Part shown: positions 19,105 through 31,208 of the stretch, piece by piece
Numbering within the stretch: position 1 is the first letter of the stretch
Layout: the number at the start of each line of letters is the position of its first letter
From: Pectobacterium fontis
Lineage (GTDB): Bacteria; Pseudomonadota; Gammaproteobacteria; Enterobacterales; Enterobacteriaceae
Direction: 5' to 3'
NCBI RefSeq assembly: GCF_000803215.1
Contig: NZ_JSXC01000006.1
Location: 1 to 51,942 of the forward strand
DNA: 51,942 nucleotides
The notes under the pieces: generated by a model
Seen by the model: the letters and a program-made list of their open reading frames with translations, nothing else
Told to the model about the DNA's origin: nothing
Database searches by the model: none
Translations under genes and position numbers: made by a program

Positions 19105-19713
19105 ATGTCATTTTCCCCATCTACTCTGAATTTCGGTTCCATGACCGAGGTTTTCGGCTTTCTGATAGAAATCGATAAATTGAAAAGCGTGCAACGCCGT
19201 AACAAAATTATTGGCAGCGAACGCCATGAAGATTCAGCCGAACACAGTTGGCATTTTGCCGTCGCCGCCATGGCGCTGGCGCCTTACGCCGGTGAAGGCG
19301 TGGATATTCAGCGCGTGATCCAGATGGCGCTGATTCACGATATCGTCGAAATCGATGCCGGCGATGTGATCGTGTACGATCTTTCCGCTCGTCTGGCGAT
19401 CCACGATCAGGAAGTCGCTGCCGCTGCCCGTATTTTCGGCCTGTTGCCAGAGCCACAACGTCAGCAATTCCACGATCTATGGGAAGAATACGAAGCCAAT
19501 GACACCCCCAGCGCTCAGTTTGCTCTGGTGCTCGACCGCATCATGCCGATGTTGATGAATCTGCACAACGGCGGCCAAAGCTGGGTAGAAAACGGTATTC
19601 GTCTGGAACAGGTTCTCGACCGCGCCGAGTTTATTGCCACTATCAACCCGGAACTGTGGCAACACCTGAAGCAGCATTTGGCCGACGCCAAAGCCAAAGG
19701 GTGGCTGCTATAA
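19105..19713 (+). CDS. HD-domain phosphohydrolase (HDDC2/5'-deoxynucleotidase-like)
   Basis: A 202-residue cytoplasmic metal-dependent phosphohydrolase. The HD residues are in RHEDSAEHSWHFAVAAM (His about residue 48) and ALIHDIVEIDAGDVI (His-Asp about residues 75-76), with the distal Asp in VLDRIMPML. The layout fits the HD_3 group that includes nucleoside 5'-monophosphatases such as YfbR and HDDC2. It is not a close match to E. coli YfbR, so I give no symbol. It probably removes phosphate from deoxynucleoside monophosphates, but the substrate is not shown by sequence. Confidence 0.85.
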   Translation: MSFSPSTLNFGSMTEVFGFLIEIDKLKSVQRRNKIIGSERHEDSAEHSWHFAVAAMALAPYAGEGVDIQRVIQMALIHDIVEIDAGDVIVYDLSARLAIHDQEVAAAARIFGLLPEPQRQQFHDLWEEYEANDTPSAQFALVLDRIMPMLMNLHNGGQSWVENGIRLEQVLDRAEFIATINPELWQHLKQHLADAKAKGWLL

Positions 19714-19731
19714 TTCGCTGTCCCCGCCAGA

Positions 19732-19760
19732 CGCCCCGTTGAGCCAACCGCAACGGGGCG
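19732..19760. terminator. GC-rich hairpin between convergent genes
   Basis: A perfect 10-bp stem (CGCCCCGTTG with CAACGGGGCG, nine-base loop) lies between the stops of the HD protein and the ABC binding protein. No T tract. Confidence 0.6.
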
Positions 19761-19768
19761 GGAGGGTG

Positions 19769-21076
19769 TTACTTCACATCTCGCAATGCCGTTTTATCCA
19801 CATAAGGCTTCATGATGCCATCCGCCTCTTTTTGTGCAGCGGCAGCGGCGTCATCGACCTTTTTCGCCGGGTCGTTTAACAGCGCCGCCAGTTGGTTTTC
19901 CATCGCTTTACGCACCGCGACCGTTTCATAGGTGGCGTACCACGGATGAGCATATTGCAGTTGCGAAAGCGCAATCGTCGCACGCGGATCGTTTGCCAGA
20001 TAATCCTTCATTTCCGGCAGATCGTAAGCCGCCATACGCGGCGCAAAGTAGCCGGTAAAACGGCTCCAGCTTGCGCTGACTTCCGGGCTGACCAGAAAGT
20101 TCATAAACTGCCAGGCCGCTTTCTTCTGCGCTTCAGAAATCCCCTTGAAGCTCACCAGACTCGCCCCGCCGATGGTCACACCACGACGCTCTTTTTCCGG
20201 CATCATCGCCACACCGAGCTGGAAATCTTTGGTATTTTCCCGCATAAAGCCCAGCGCGCCGGTGCTCAGCATCGCCATACCCAGCTTGCCGGAGAAAAAT
20301 GCGGCGCTGATCTGCTTAGAATTCAGCACACCCGCAGGCATCACTTTGTCGCGGTACACCAAATCACGCCAGAACTGGAGCGCCCCTTTGGTCGATGCAC
20401 TGTTGTAATACACCTCGCCCGGATAGTCGGCATTGTAATAGGCTCCGCCGTTGGCACGCGTCAGCGCAGACAGCATCCAGCCACCGTAATCATCGTTCGT
20501 CGATGGGATCATGATGCCCCACTGCCCTTGCGCCGGATCGGTGAGTTTCTTCGCGACCGCCACCACGTCATCCCAGCTTTTCGGCGGTTCGTTAAAGCCC
20601 GCTTTCTTCAGCATGTCTGCGTTGTAATACAGAATCGGCGTCGAATTATGGAATGGGATCGCGTACGTCACGCCCATCACCTGTGCGTTCTGCTGCAGCG
20701 CAGGCCAGAAGTTTTTGGTCAGGAAAGGCGTGGCTTTTTCATTGCCGTATTTGAACAGTTCGTCCATCGGCAGGATTTCATCTTTGATGACCAGATCGGC
20801 GGTGAAGTTCGCCGACATAATCACTAGCGCCGGAGGATCGCCCGCTTTGGCGGCAGCCTCCGCTTTCACTTTCGTCGTATCGTAATTGCCCGTGAAGATC
20901 CCACGTACGTCAACCTGATCCTGCGATTGGTTGTACGCCTTGATGATGCGCGTCATTTCCATCGTCAGCTTGCCATCCACTGGGGCGGGAAACATAAAAT
21001 CGATACTCTGCTTTGCCAACGCCGAGCCGGACATCAGCAAGGCAATGGTCAGCGCCATCATATGGGGCTTACGCAT
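19769..21076 (-). CDS. ugpB: Extracellular solute-binding protein, UgpB-like
   Basis: Periplasmic binding protein (435 residues) of a carbohydrate-type ABC importer. A Sec signal (MMALTIALLMSGSALA, cleaved before KQSIDF) precedes a family 1 binding-protein fold; TNDDYGGWMLSALTRANGG and IGGASLVSFKG resemble UgpB, the glycerol-3-phosphate/glycerophosphodiester binder. The start ATG 21076 has AGGAG seven bases before it; a 51-residue extension is rejected. It is the last gene of the operon and overlaps the ATPase gene by 8 bp. With GpdQ in the same operon the ligand is most likely a glycerophosphodiester. Confidence 0.88.
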   Translation of the reverse strand: MRKPHMMALTIALLMSGSALAKQSIDFMFPAPVDGKLTMEMTRIIKAYNQSQDQVDVRGIFTGNYDTTKVKAEAAAKAGDPPALVIMSANFTADLVIKDEILPMDELFKYGNEKATPFLTKNFWPALQQNAQVMGVTYAIPFHNSTPILYYNADMLKKAGFNEPPKSWDDVVAVAKKLTDPAQGQWGIMIPSTNDDYGGWMLSALTRANGGAYYNADYPGEVYYNSASTKGALQFWRDLVYRDKVMPAGVLNSKQISAAFFSGKLGMAMLSTGALGFMRENTKDFQLGVAMMPEKERRGVTIGGASLVSFKGISEAQKKAAWQFMNFLVSPEVSASWSRFTGYFAPRMAAYDLPEMKDYLANDPRATIALSQLQYAHPWYATYETVAVRKAMENQLAALLNDPAKKVDDAAAAAQKEADGIMKPYVDKTALRDVK

Positions 21077-22157
21077 GTCTTTTCTCCTGGGATAAACGAC
21101 GGGCGGTGTGCCCGGAAAACCAATGACAATCCTGCGGTGAAAAATGGAGGTTAACGGACGCGCCCACGTCCGGTACACCCTCACGATTTGGTCGACGGTA
21201 GCGAATATTCCCCAGCGGCGTTTCCACATGAATCAGATACTCCGCGCCAAACAGCTCCCGTTGTTTCACCGTTCCCGACAATGACAATATGCCGTCTGAC
21301 ACGGCGTGTTCGGTAATATGTTCAGGGCGAATTCCCAGTAATACACCGGTCAAGGCGCGCGTTTCGTCACTGATAGGCAGCGCCACGGGCTGTGCCGATA
21401 AAATCGCGTGACCGTTGTTACAAGGCAAGGTCACCATGTTCATCGCGGGCGTGCCGATAAACCCGGCGACAAACACGTTAGCGGGCTGTGAATACAGTTC
21501 CTCCGGTGTACCAACCTGTTGCAGCACGCCGCGATCCAACACGGCAATACGATCCGCCATCGTCATCGCTTCGATCTGATCGTGTGTGACGTAAACCGTG
21601 GTCGTTTTCAACTGCCGATGCAGATCCATAATGCCGTCGCGCACCTCGCTACGCAGGCGAGCATCCAGATTCGACAACGGCTCATCCATCAGAAACAAAT
21701 GCGGATCGCGTACGATCGCCCGCGCCATCGCCACCCGCTGACGCTGGCCACCGGACAGTTTGCCCGGTTTGCGTTTCAGCAGCGGCTCAAGCTGAAGCAG
21801 GCTGGCAACGTGCTGCACGCGCTGTGGGTAATCGGCTTTCGGCTCACCACGCATCCGCATCCCGAAAGTAATGTTCTGCTCGACCGTCAGATGCGGAAAC
21901 AGCGCATAGTTCTGAAAGATCATCGAAAAATTACGCTGCTTCGGGCTCCACGTCGTAATGTCGTCTTTGCCCAACAGAATTTGCCCGTCGCTCACGTCTT
22001 CCAGACCAGCCAGCATGCGCAGCAGCGTACTTTTGCCGCAGCCGGATGGCCCAACCAGCACCAGAAATTCACCGTCGGCGATATCCAGCGACAGCGACGC
22101 CAGCGCCTGCGTGTGTTCGAAGCATTTACTGATATTACGTAACTGAATCACCGCCAT
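21069..22157 (-). CDS. ugpC: ABC transporter ATPase, UgpC/MalK-type
   Basis: ATPase subunit of the glycerophosphodiester-type importer, 362 residues. Walker A is GPSGCGKST, the signature LSGGQRQRVAMARA, Walker B LFLMDEPLSNLDA and the switch TVYVTHDQ. A C-terminal regulatory TOBE/OB domain (about residues 235-362, with LLGIRPEHI) is typical of the CUT1 group. The start is fixed by TAATG: the gpdQ stop codon and this ATG share one base at 22157, with GGAGGGG just upstream. Confidence 0.93.
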   Translation of the reverse strand: MAVIQLRNISKCFEHTQALASLSLDIADGEFLVLVGPSGCGKSTLLRMLAGLEDVSDGQILLGKDDITTWSPKQRNFSMIFQNYALFPHLTVEQNITFGMRMRGEPKADYPQRVQHVASLLQLEPLLKRKPGKLSGGQRQRVAMARAIVRDPHLFLMDEPLSNLDARLRSEVRDGIMDLHRQLKTTTVYVTHDQIEAMTMADRIAVLDRGVLQQVGTPEELYSQPANVFVAGFIGTPAMNMVTLPCNNGHAILSAQPVALPISDETRALTGVLLGIRPEHITEHAVSDGILSLSGTVKQRELFGAEYLIHVETPLGNIRYRRPNREGVPDVGASVNLHFSPQDCHWFSGHTARRLSQEKRHA

Positions 22158-22981
22158 TACCCCTCCACCGGACAACTGATGTGTGGATCGTAGAGATAAG
22201 GGCCGGGATAAGAGGCAAGCGATTGGCTGTAACTCACCAATCCGGTGACCGAGACATAGCGGTGCATCACCATGCAGGCCGGCTCCAAATTGTAGTACGG
22301 CGCATCGTCATGATGGAAATACGGCACCTGATGGACGGTGCCCGGCACCGTGGCGATCATCGCCTGCCGATGCTGCGCCATCATCAGACGATGCGTATGA
22401 CCGCAAAAGATCCGCGTCAACTGTGGAAAACGCTCGATCAGCGTCAGCAGTTCGTGCCCGTTTTCACAGGCAATGCGATCCATCTGTGCCGATCCCAACG
22501 GGAGCGGGGGATGATGCATGAAGATCGCCGTTTCACGCGTCGCATGCTCCTGCAATTGCTGTTCCAGCCAGCCCAGCGTAGACGGCGTTAGCCAGCCTTT
22601 CGACTGCCCGGTCAGACTGGTATCGATGAACAGCAGGCGCATCGGAAAATCGTCCACCGCATAGCGAATATTGTCGGGATCATCGCCCAATTTCGGGCAA
22701 AGTGGACGCATTGCGTTGAGAAAATTCTGCTTGTCGTCATGATTACCGGGGATCACGTACAGTGGATAATCCAACATCTGCAACACGCGTTGGGCCACCC
22801 GATACTCCTGTGGATGTCCACAGTTGACGACATCACCGCTAATCACTACCGCATCCGGCCGCTCCTTCAGCGCGTTAAGTAGACTGATGACCCTGGCATT
22901 TTCCCCGTTAACATCAATAAATTCATAGAGCTTGCGTCCCTCACTGCGAAAATGCAGGTCGGAAATCTGTGCCAGCAACAT
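22157..22981 (-). CDS. gpdQ: Glycerophosphodiester phosphodiesterase GpdQ
   Basis: Binuclear metallophosphodiesterase that hydrolyses glycerophosphodiesters such as glycerophosphoethanolamine to glycerol-3-phosphate and an alcohol. The 274 residues equal the Enterobacter aerogenes enzyme as I recall it. Metal ligands fall at the expected places: Asp8 and His10 (ISDLHF), Asp50 (SGDVVN), Asn80 (GNHDD), His156 (MHHPP) and His195/His197 (GHTH). It replaces the unrelated UgpQ found in the E. coli ugp operon. ATG 22981 is chosen over a GTG nine bases earlier because AGAGGTGG precedes it. No signal peptide, so it acts on imported substrate in the cytoplasm. Confidence 0.93.
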   Translation of the reverse strand: MLLAQISDLHFRSEGRKLYEFIDVNGENARVISLLNALKERPDAVVISGDVVNCGHPQEYRVAQRVLQMLDYPLYVIPGNHDDKQNFLNAMRPLCPKLGDDPDNIRYAVDDFPMRLLFIDTSLTGQSKGWLTPSTLGWLEQQLQEHATRETAIFMHHPPLPLGSAQMDRIACENGHELLTLIERFPQLTRIFCGHTHRLMMAQHRQAMIATVPGTVHQVPYFHHDDAPYYNLEPACMVMHRYVSVTGLVSYSQSLASYPGPYLYDPHISCPVEG

Positions 22982-22997
22982 AACCACCACCTCTGTT

Positions 22998-23127
22998 GTT
23001 ATTTCGCCCGTTGGCGAACGCCGATCGTGTAAGGATCGAGATACACGGGGCGACCACAGGGGTGAGGCCTCCCTGCGGGAACCTCCCCCTGTGTTTCCCC
23101 TAACAATGGGCTCAAGTCATCCGTATT
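22998..23127. repeat. Structured intergenic repeat, copy 2
   Basis: Homologous to 16010-16145. The outer stem here is CACAGGGG (23055-23062, extended by GAGG after a bulged T) with CCTCCCCCTGTG (23082-23093); the inner TCCC-TGC-GGGA (23070-23080) and TTTCCCCTAA (23094-23103) are identical to copy 1. It fills the only large gap of the ABC/GpdQ operon, between the second permease and gpdQ, so it is transcribed and could affect processing or stability of the mRNA. Confidence 0.75.
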
Positions 23128-23149
23128 ACCCGCATAGCCTTACAGCGAT

Positions 23150-24055
23150 TCACTTAATGCCTGAGAAGCCGAAGCTGCTCAGGAACTGCTTCTGAAACAC
23201 CACAAAAGCCACCATTAGCGGCAGGCACACCAGCAGCGTCCCCGCACAAATCAATCCCCATTGCCCGCCGGACTCTGCGCCCATCGCGAACGACACCAGC
23301 CCAATGGTCAGCACCTGTTTGTCCGGGTCGTTGAGTACCATCAGCGGCCAGAGATATTCGTTCCAGTGGTAGGTAATGCTGACCGTGGCAAAAGCCAGAA
23401 TCGACGGCCAGGTCATCGGGATCAGGACGTGAAACACCACCTGCCACCAGCGACAACCTTCCATCAACGCGGCTTCCTCGATCTCTTTAGCAATGTTGAG
23501 AAACGCCTGGCGCATCAGAAACACGCCAAACGCCGAGGCAAAATACGGCATCATCACGCCGGTCAGGGTATTGAGCAGGCCAAGCTGCTTGAGCGTCATC
23601 ATATTCGGCACCATCATGACGACGGGCATGATCATCAGTTGAATCAGCAGCAGGTAGAACAACAGCGTTTTGCCGCGAAACTCATGGTAAGCAAAGATGT
23701 AGCCCGCCGTGGTGATCGTCACCAGTTGGACCAGAAAGGTGCCGACCGCAAAGAAAAGCGTATTGGCATAAAGCCGCAGCCAATCGGCGCTGTCCCACGC
23801 ATCGCGGAAGTTATCGAACGTGAGCGGAAGACGCGGCAACAATGAAGCCATATCCACGCCGAAGCTGCTGGTGCTGACGGACGCAGATAGCATCCAGATA
23901 AACGGGCTGATCCACAGCAGCGCAGCGCAAATCAGTAACAGCGGTAGCGTGAACCGCGTGCTAATACAAAGCGGATGGCGGCTGGCAACCCGTCGCTTTT
24001 CAACGCGCCTGACCTCCACGTTCGGATGATCCATGTTCAGGTGTTTAACGTTCAT
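23150..24055 (-). CDS. ugpE: ABC transporter permease, UgpE-type
   Basis: A 301-residue inner-membrane permease of the MalG/UgpE group with six hydrophobic segments and the cytoplasmic loop EIEEAALMEGCRWWQVVFHVLIP carrying the EAA motif. SITYHWNEYLWPL is typical of UgpE. The first 30 or so residues are a hydrophilic, Arg-rich extension. It overlaps the upstream permease by 11 bp and is followed by the intergenic repeat and gpdQ. Confidence 0.92.
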   Translation of the reverse strand: MNVKHLNMDHPNVEVRRVEKRRVASRHPLCISTRFTLPLLLICAALLWISPFIWMLSASVSTSSFGVDMASLLPRLPLTFDNFRDAWDSADWLRLYANTLFFAVGTFLVQLVTITTAGYIFAYHEFRGKTLLFYLLLIQLMIMPVVMMVPNMMTLKQLGLLNTLTGVMMPYFASAFGVFLMRQAFLNIAKEIEEAALMEGCRWWQVVFHVLIPMTWPSILAFATVSITYHWNEYLWPLMVLNDPDKQVLTIGLVSFAMGAESGGQWGLICAGTLLVCLPLMVAFVVFQKQFLSSFGFSGIK

Positions 24056-24917
24056 AGTGCGCCCCTTTCTCCAGCACTTTCAGGTTCATCATGGAAAAGG
24101 CAAACAGCATCGCTAACGTCAGGAAGGTAGCCGCGGAGGCTTTACCCAGATCGTGCGTGTCATTTGCGAGATCCTGGATGTAATAGAGCAGCACCGTCGT
24201 CGCGTTATTCGGCCCGCCGCGCGTCATGACGGCAACGTGGTCGATCTGAGTAATGGCGTAGATAAAGGCGATAGTGACGACAAAGGCGATAGTAGGCCGT
24301 AGCAAGGGTAACGTGACGTAGAAAAACACCTGACGCCGCGACGCTCCTTCCACCAGCGCGGCCTCACGCGCAGAGGTCGAAACGGCTTGTAAACCCGCGA
24401 GAAAAAACAGCATGTAGTAGCCGGCGAATTTCCAGATACCGATAACGCTCACCGCCACCAGCGCGCTGTCGCTCATACCGAGGTAGTTGTTGTTCATCGG
24501 GCCAAAGACTTTCGCCAGAGAGTAATCCAGCAGCCCCAGCCCCGGCATAAAGATGAACAGCCACAGCGTCGCGGCACTCACCAGCGGAATAATCATCGGA
24601 AAGAAAAAAGCGGTACGCAGCCAGCGGTTGATGCGCGTGTTTTCCCACAGCAGCACTGCCAGCAATAGCGCCAGTAGTACACCGGGCACAACCGTCATCA
24701 GGATATACAACACGTTGTTCCGCAAGGCTTGCCAGAACACCGCGTCCTGCACCAGACGCACAAAATTATCCATCCCGACGAACAGCGGCGCATCGGCGTT
24801 CAGCCGCGTGTCATACAGGCTGTCGATGATTGAACGCAGCAGGGGGAAATAGGTGAAGGCAAGCAAAAAAACCAGCGTAGGCAACAGCACGAGATAGGGA
24901 AAACATTTTGCACGCAT
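24045..24917 (-). CDS. ugpA: ABC transporter permease, UgpA-type
   Basis: First gene of the operon: a 290-residue inner-membrane permease of the MalF/UgpA group with six hydrophobic segments and the EAA loop STSAREAALVEGASRRQVFF. VMTRGGPNNATTVLLYYI is the usual C-terminal signature. Gene order here is A-E-gpdQ-C-B, unlike the E. coli order B-A-E-C-Q. A Pho-box-like sequence lies 65 bp upstream. Confidence 0.92.
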   Translation of the reverse strand: MRAKCFPYLVLLPTLVFLLAFTYFPLLRSIIDSLYDTRLNADAPLFVGMDNFVRLVQDAVFWQALRNNVLYILMTVVPGVLLALLLAVLLWENTRINRWLRTAFFFPMIIPLVSAATLWLFIFMPGLGLLDYSLAKVFGPMNNNYLGMSDSALVAVSVIGIWKFAGYYMLFFLAGLQAVSTSAREAALVEGASRRQVFFYVTLPLLRPTIAFVVTIAFIYAITQIDHVAVMTRGGPNNATTVLLYYIQDLANDTHDLGKASAATFLTLAMLFAFSMMNLKVLEKGAHYER

Positions 24918-24981
24918 AGCTCACGGGTCGCTCAGTGTGAAATACAGAGGCCTTACCCTAGAACGCTTGCGTTGCACTGCG

Positions 24982-24999
24982 GCGTCAGTTTAATGACAG
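24982..24999 (-). promoter_or_regulatory. Pho-box-like site upstream of the glycerophosphodiester operon
   Basis: The minus strand reads CTGTCAT-TAAA-CTGACGC. The PhoB consensus is two CTGTCAT-type 7-mers spaced by four bases; here the first half is perfect and the second matches five of seven. A TAGGGT that could serve as -10 follows at a plausible distance. PhoB control would fit a phosphodiester uptake system and parallels the E. coli ugp operon. Confidence 0.6.
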
Positions 25000-25154
25000 T
25001 TTGTTTTCGGATCGGGAAAATATGCCTGCGAAGAATTCGCCTCTATTTTGGCAGGTGATTTGCGGGAAGGCTCGAAGTACCTAAAAATACGTCTGGGAAG
25101 AGTGCTTAACTTTGCTGTATTATTTTTAACCTGTAGAATTATAAGGAGTCAATC

Positions 25155-25754
25155 ATGCTAGGGCTTGAAGCTATGGCTATTGTCAACCAAGGGATGGAGA
25201 AAATAGACAACGTTTTCAAAAACGTATCTCTGCCCATTGAGCGCTCCATATCTGACTTTGACAGAAGTCACCGGAATTCTATCTCAAAAAAACAGGCCTC
25301 CAATGCACTGAAAGTCATCTACGACGTCATGGTTCCCGTTGAGAAAAGCTGTGAAAAGTATAAAGAGTTTATCGACACGCTGAGCAATGGAACCGATGAG
25401 GACATTGCGGCGTTGGACATTCAGCACAATGACATCGACAAGCTGTACGATCAGATCAATCAGATCAATCATGGCATAACGCGGCTGCTTTATACCTTCT
25501 TTGTTGCCGAAAATAACAGCGTTTGGTTGCCACATTTAGCCACACTGATGACGATGAAAAACCACGCGATCAACACGTTTATTGAATACAAGAAGCTGAC
25601 GATGGGGGTAGCCACTCTTGGCGCTCAGTTTCTCCCGCTTGAATACGACGAATCAGAAGCATTTAGCGATCAAGAATTAGCTGCTTTCAAAACATCAATT
25701 GAGGATAGCCACAAACGACTTGGCATGGAGCCGCCAACATGGAAACCCGTGTAA
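25155..25754 (+). CDS. Hypothetical protein, first gene of a two-gene cassette
   Basis: A 199-residue protein I do not recognise. It is largely alpha-helical by composition, with no signal peptide or membrane helix, and has a charged, possibly coiled-coil part (ALDIQHNDIDKLYDQINQINHG). A strong AAGGAG lies six bases before the ATG. Codon use is less GC-rich than in the housekeeping neighbours. It overlaps the next gene by 16 bp, so the pair is co-translated. The placement between the ABC operon and gcvP on the opposite strand, the size and the overlap would suit a toxin-antitoxin or similar two-component cassette, but nothing in the sequence proves it. Confidence 0.7.
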   Translation: MLGLEAMAIVNQGMEKIDNVFKNVSLPIERSISDFDRSHRNSISKKQASNALKVIYDVMVPVEKSCEKYKEFIDTLSNGTDEDIAALDIQHNDIDKLYDQINQINHGITRLLYTFFVAENNSVWLPHLATLMTMKNHAINTFIEYKKLTMGVATLGAQFLPLEYDESEAFSDQELAAFKTSIEDSHKRLGMEPPTWKPV

Positions 25755-26158
25755 GCATTATTGTTGATGCAGCCGCAGGTCAACTGGAAAATTTCTTTGC
25801 TAAAGCGTTAGCAAATTATAAAAACAGCGGCAAAGTTTCTGCATATCTTGGAAAAATGGGGGGCTTTGAACGTTCATCTCAATCCATTCTTTCTGAGATT
25901 TATAAATCTCATATTCGTGTTCCAGGGGAAGATACCCCGTGGCCTACGTCACAACCTCTTCATCGTAGAGTAAGCGATAATTTTTTAGTGTTTGCGATAC
26001 ACAATATCTATCCCCTGCATATTCAGGTAATTACGATCATTAAACCAGATGGTCATGAGAGAGTTAAAAAGCTATTACCCGCCATTATAAAAATAACCGA
26101 AAACAGGTTTCAGTCCCTGAATGAACGACAACTTAATTCACTTTCTTATTATAAATAG
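25739..26158 (+). CDS. Hypothetical protein, second gene of a two-gene cassette
   Basis: A 139-residue soluble protein that I do not recognise with certainty. The C-terminal half has a beta-rich stretch (NFLVFAIHNIYPLHIQVITII) followed by a basic helical end (KPDGHERVKKLLPAIIKITENRF), an arrangement loosely like RelE-fold toxins. GGAG lies eight bases before the ATG inside the upstream gene. AT-rich codon use points to acquisition by transfer. Treat the toxin idea as a guess. Confidence 0.7.
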   Translation: METRVSIIVDAAAGQLENFFAKALANYKNSGKVSAYLGKMGGFERSSQSILSEIYKSHIRVPGEDTPWPTSQPLHRRVSDNFLVFAIHNIYPLHIQVITIIKPDGHERVKKLLPAIIKITENRFQSLNERQLNSLSYYK

Positions 26159-26245
26159 CAGATACTGGAATTAGGGTGCGATTGAATAAATCGAAACACC
26201 TTCTGACATCAGCTTCAAATCCCAAGGCAGAGCCGAATAAAAGTA

Positions 26246-26277
26246 GCCTCGCATACATGTAAAAACGTATTCGAGGC
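26246..26277 (-). terminator. Likely terminator of gcvTHP
   Basis: An 11-bp interrupted stem (GCCTCGCATAC with GTATTCGAGGC, one mismatch, ten-base loop) lies 20 bp after the gcvP stop. On the minus strand it is followed by CTACTTTTATT, a short T-rich run. It may also serve the two-gene cassette on the plus strand. Confidence 0.6.
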
Positions 26278-26297
26278 CAAGATATCACGCTGAACGA

Positions 26298-29168
<2,871 letters not shown>

Positions 29169-29267
29169 TACCGTCATTTCCTGCATTAATCGCGATCGCT
29201 GCCGCGTAAAAAATATGATGCGGGCGAATAAAACAATACGCCCCGGCATCAAGCCAGGGCGTCATCA

Positions 29268-29663
29268 CTATTCGTCGTCTTCTTCCAAAGAAGCCTGATA
29301 GCCTTCGGCATCCAGCAGTTCGTCTAAATCAGACTCATCAGAAATTTTGATACGGAACAGCCAGCCATCGGCATAAGGTGCGCTGTTGACCAGCTCAGGC
29401 GAGCTTTCCAGCTCCTCATTCACTTCCACAATTTCACCGCTGATCGGCGCATAAATATCTGACGCCGCTTTTACCGACTCCGCCACCGCGCAGTCGTCGC
29501 CTGCGGCCACGACCGTGCCCACTTCAGGTAAATCGATAAAGACCATGTCACCCAGAAGTTCCTGCGCGTGTTCAGTAATCCCCACGCTGTAGATACCGTC
29601 GCCCTCGTGCAGTACCCATTCGTGCGACGTGGTGTATTTTAATTCTGCTGGTACATTGCTCAT
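29268..29663 (-). CDS. gcvH: Glycine cleavage system H protein
   Basis: Lipoyl carrier protein shuttling the aminomethyl intermediate between GcvP, GcvT and lipoamide dehydrogenase. The 131 residues (129 in E. coli) contain the lipoylated lysine in [15 protein letters not shown], about residue 65. Start is supported by AAGGGG five bases before the ATG. The acidic C-terminus (SLEEDDE) extends slightly beyond the usual length. It sits 59 bp after gcvT and 99 bp before gcvP. Confidence 0.98.
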   Translation of the reverse strand: MSNVPAELKYTTSHEWVLHEGDGIYSVGITEHAQELLGDMVFIDLPEVGTVVAAGDDCAVAESVKAASDIYAPISGEIVEVNEELESSPELVNSAPYADGWLFRIKISDESDLDELLDAEGYQASLEEDDE

Positions 29664-29722
29664 TGCATCCCCTTTCCTAATGTCGTTAATCCTATACGCT
29701 TATCTTTACAGGCAAGCCGCGA

Positions 29723-30838
29723 TCAAAACTGTACGATGGCTTTGCCGGCGCGAACAAAACCGGGTTTGGTCACATGGACGGGCAGTTCGCGATTGCGAAT
29801 CTGCACAATCGCCTGTTCACCAATGCCAACCGGAACACGCGCCAGCGCGATGCTCACCCCCAGCGTTGGCGAAAACGATCCGCTGGTGATGACCCCTTCA
29901 CGTATCACGCCATCACTATCAGTAAAGCGCACAGGTAAATCATTGCGCAATACGCCCTTCTCCGTCAGCACCAAACCCACCAGTTGTTCGGTGCCTTTTT
30001 CACGCAGATGCGTTAACGCCTCGCGCCCGATAAACTGGCGATCTTCCGGCAGCCAGACGATGGTCCAGCCCATATTGGCCGCCAGCGGCGAAATGCCCTC
30101 ATCCATATCTTGCCCATACAGGTTCATTCCCGCTTCCAGCCGCAGTGTATCGCGCGCCCCCAACCCGCATGGCTTCACGCCACGCTCCAGCAGTTGTTGC
30201 CAGAAACCGACCACCTGCTCATTCGGCAGCGCGATTTCATAACCGGCCTCACCCGTGTAACCCGTTGTGGCAATGAATAAATCTTCCACCTGCGTGCCAA
30301 AAAACGGTTTCATGCTGGCCACCGCTGCCACATCAGCATCACTCACGCCTTTTGCCTTAAGAAGCGCCTGAACGTTTTCCTGCGCCTGCGGGCCTTGTAC
30401 TGCGACCAGCGCCAAATCGTCACGCTCATGGATTTCGATACCAAACGGCGCGGCATGTTGTCCGATCCAGGCAAGATCCTTTTCACGCGTCGCGGAGTTC
30501 ACCACCAGCCGGAAGTTATCTTCGGTCAGGAAATAAACGATCAGATCGTCGATCACACCGCCGGAGGCATTGAGCATAGCGCTATACAATGCTTTCCCCG
30601 GCTGGGTGAGCTTGGCGACATCATTCGCCAGCAGATAGCGCAGGAATTCACGCGTTCTCACGCCGCGCAAATCAACGATAGTCATGTGGGAGACATCAAA
30701 AATGCCGGCTTCCCGACGCACGGTGTGGTGCTCATCCAGTTGGGAGCCGTAATGCAGTGGCATCATCCAGCCGTGAAAATCCACCATTTTGGCGCCATCG
30801 GCCAGATGCTGTTGGTACAACGGGGTTTGTTTTGCCAT
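29723..30838 (-). CDS. gcvT: Aminomethyltransferase, T-protein
   Basis: Transfers the methylene group from lipoyl-GcvH to tetrahydrofolate, releasing ammonia. The 371 residues fit (364 in E. coli). Recognisable parts are [14 protein letters not shown] at the N-terminus, [13 protein letters not shown] with the catalytic Asp region, [15 protein letters not shown] and the C-terminal barrel domain. GAGGG lies seven bases before ATG 30838. It is the first gene of the gcvTHP operon; lipoamide dehydrogenase would come from elsewhere in the genome. Confidence 0.98.
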   Translation of the reverse strand: MAKQTPLYQQHLADGAKMVDFHGWMMPLHYGSQLDEHHTVRREAGIFDVSHMTIVDLRGVRTREFLRYLLANDVAKLTQPGKALYSAMLNASGGVIDDLIVYFLTEDNFRLVVNSATREKDLAWIGQHAAPFGIEIHERDDLALVAVQGPQAQENVQALLKAKGVSDADVAAVASMKPFFGTQVEDLFIATTGYTGEAGYEIALPNEQVVGFWQQLLERGVKPCGLGARDTLRLEAGMNLYGQDMDEGISPLAANMGWTIVWLPEDRQFIGREALTHLREKGTEQLVGLVLTEKGVLRNDLPVRFTDSDGVIREGVITSGSFSPTLGVSIALARVPVGIGEQAIVQIRNRELPVHVTKPGFVRAGKAIVQF

Positions 30839-31208
30839 TCTTTATCCCTCTTCAGCGCATGGCGTTCAGGCGATAAAACACACTGCGCAAACGATATCTT
30901 CTGACTGAACTTACCACCGAAGCACGGCATAAACCACACCCTTAGCCATAAGATAAATTATATAGAAGACAAATAAATTCGAGCGAATCACAAAAAACAC
31001 AGTAGCGTAATATGCTTAATAATCATGAAATTTAAGCATGTAAATTATTTAAATGAGCAAATAACACAAACTAATGACATTAAAACTGGCTTATTCTGGT
31101 TACACCGCGAAAAACAAAACGCCATTCGGATTAGATAATATAATGATAAAAACGCGCTTAAATTAGATTTTTTCAGTCAAACGCCCATGCCGCATTCCTG
31201 ACCCCCCT
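30839..31208 (-). promoter_or_regulatory. AT-rich control region upstream of gcvTHP
   Basis: A 370-bp gene-free stretch upstream of gcvT. A PurR-like half match, GCGCAAACGATATCTT, is at 30885-30900 (PurR represses gcv in E. coli). The rest is AT-rich with several A/T tracts of the kind bound by Lrp or GcvA in E. coli, but I cannot assign individual sites. No glycine riboswitch structure was recognised. Confidence 0.4.

Noticed and set aside
19105-19713. Direct assignment of the HD protein as YfbR
   Set aside because: Its sequence around the HD motif differs clearly from E. coli YfbR; only the broader HD phosphohydrolase class is supported.
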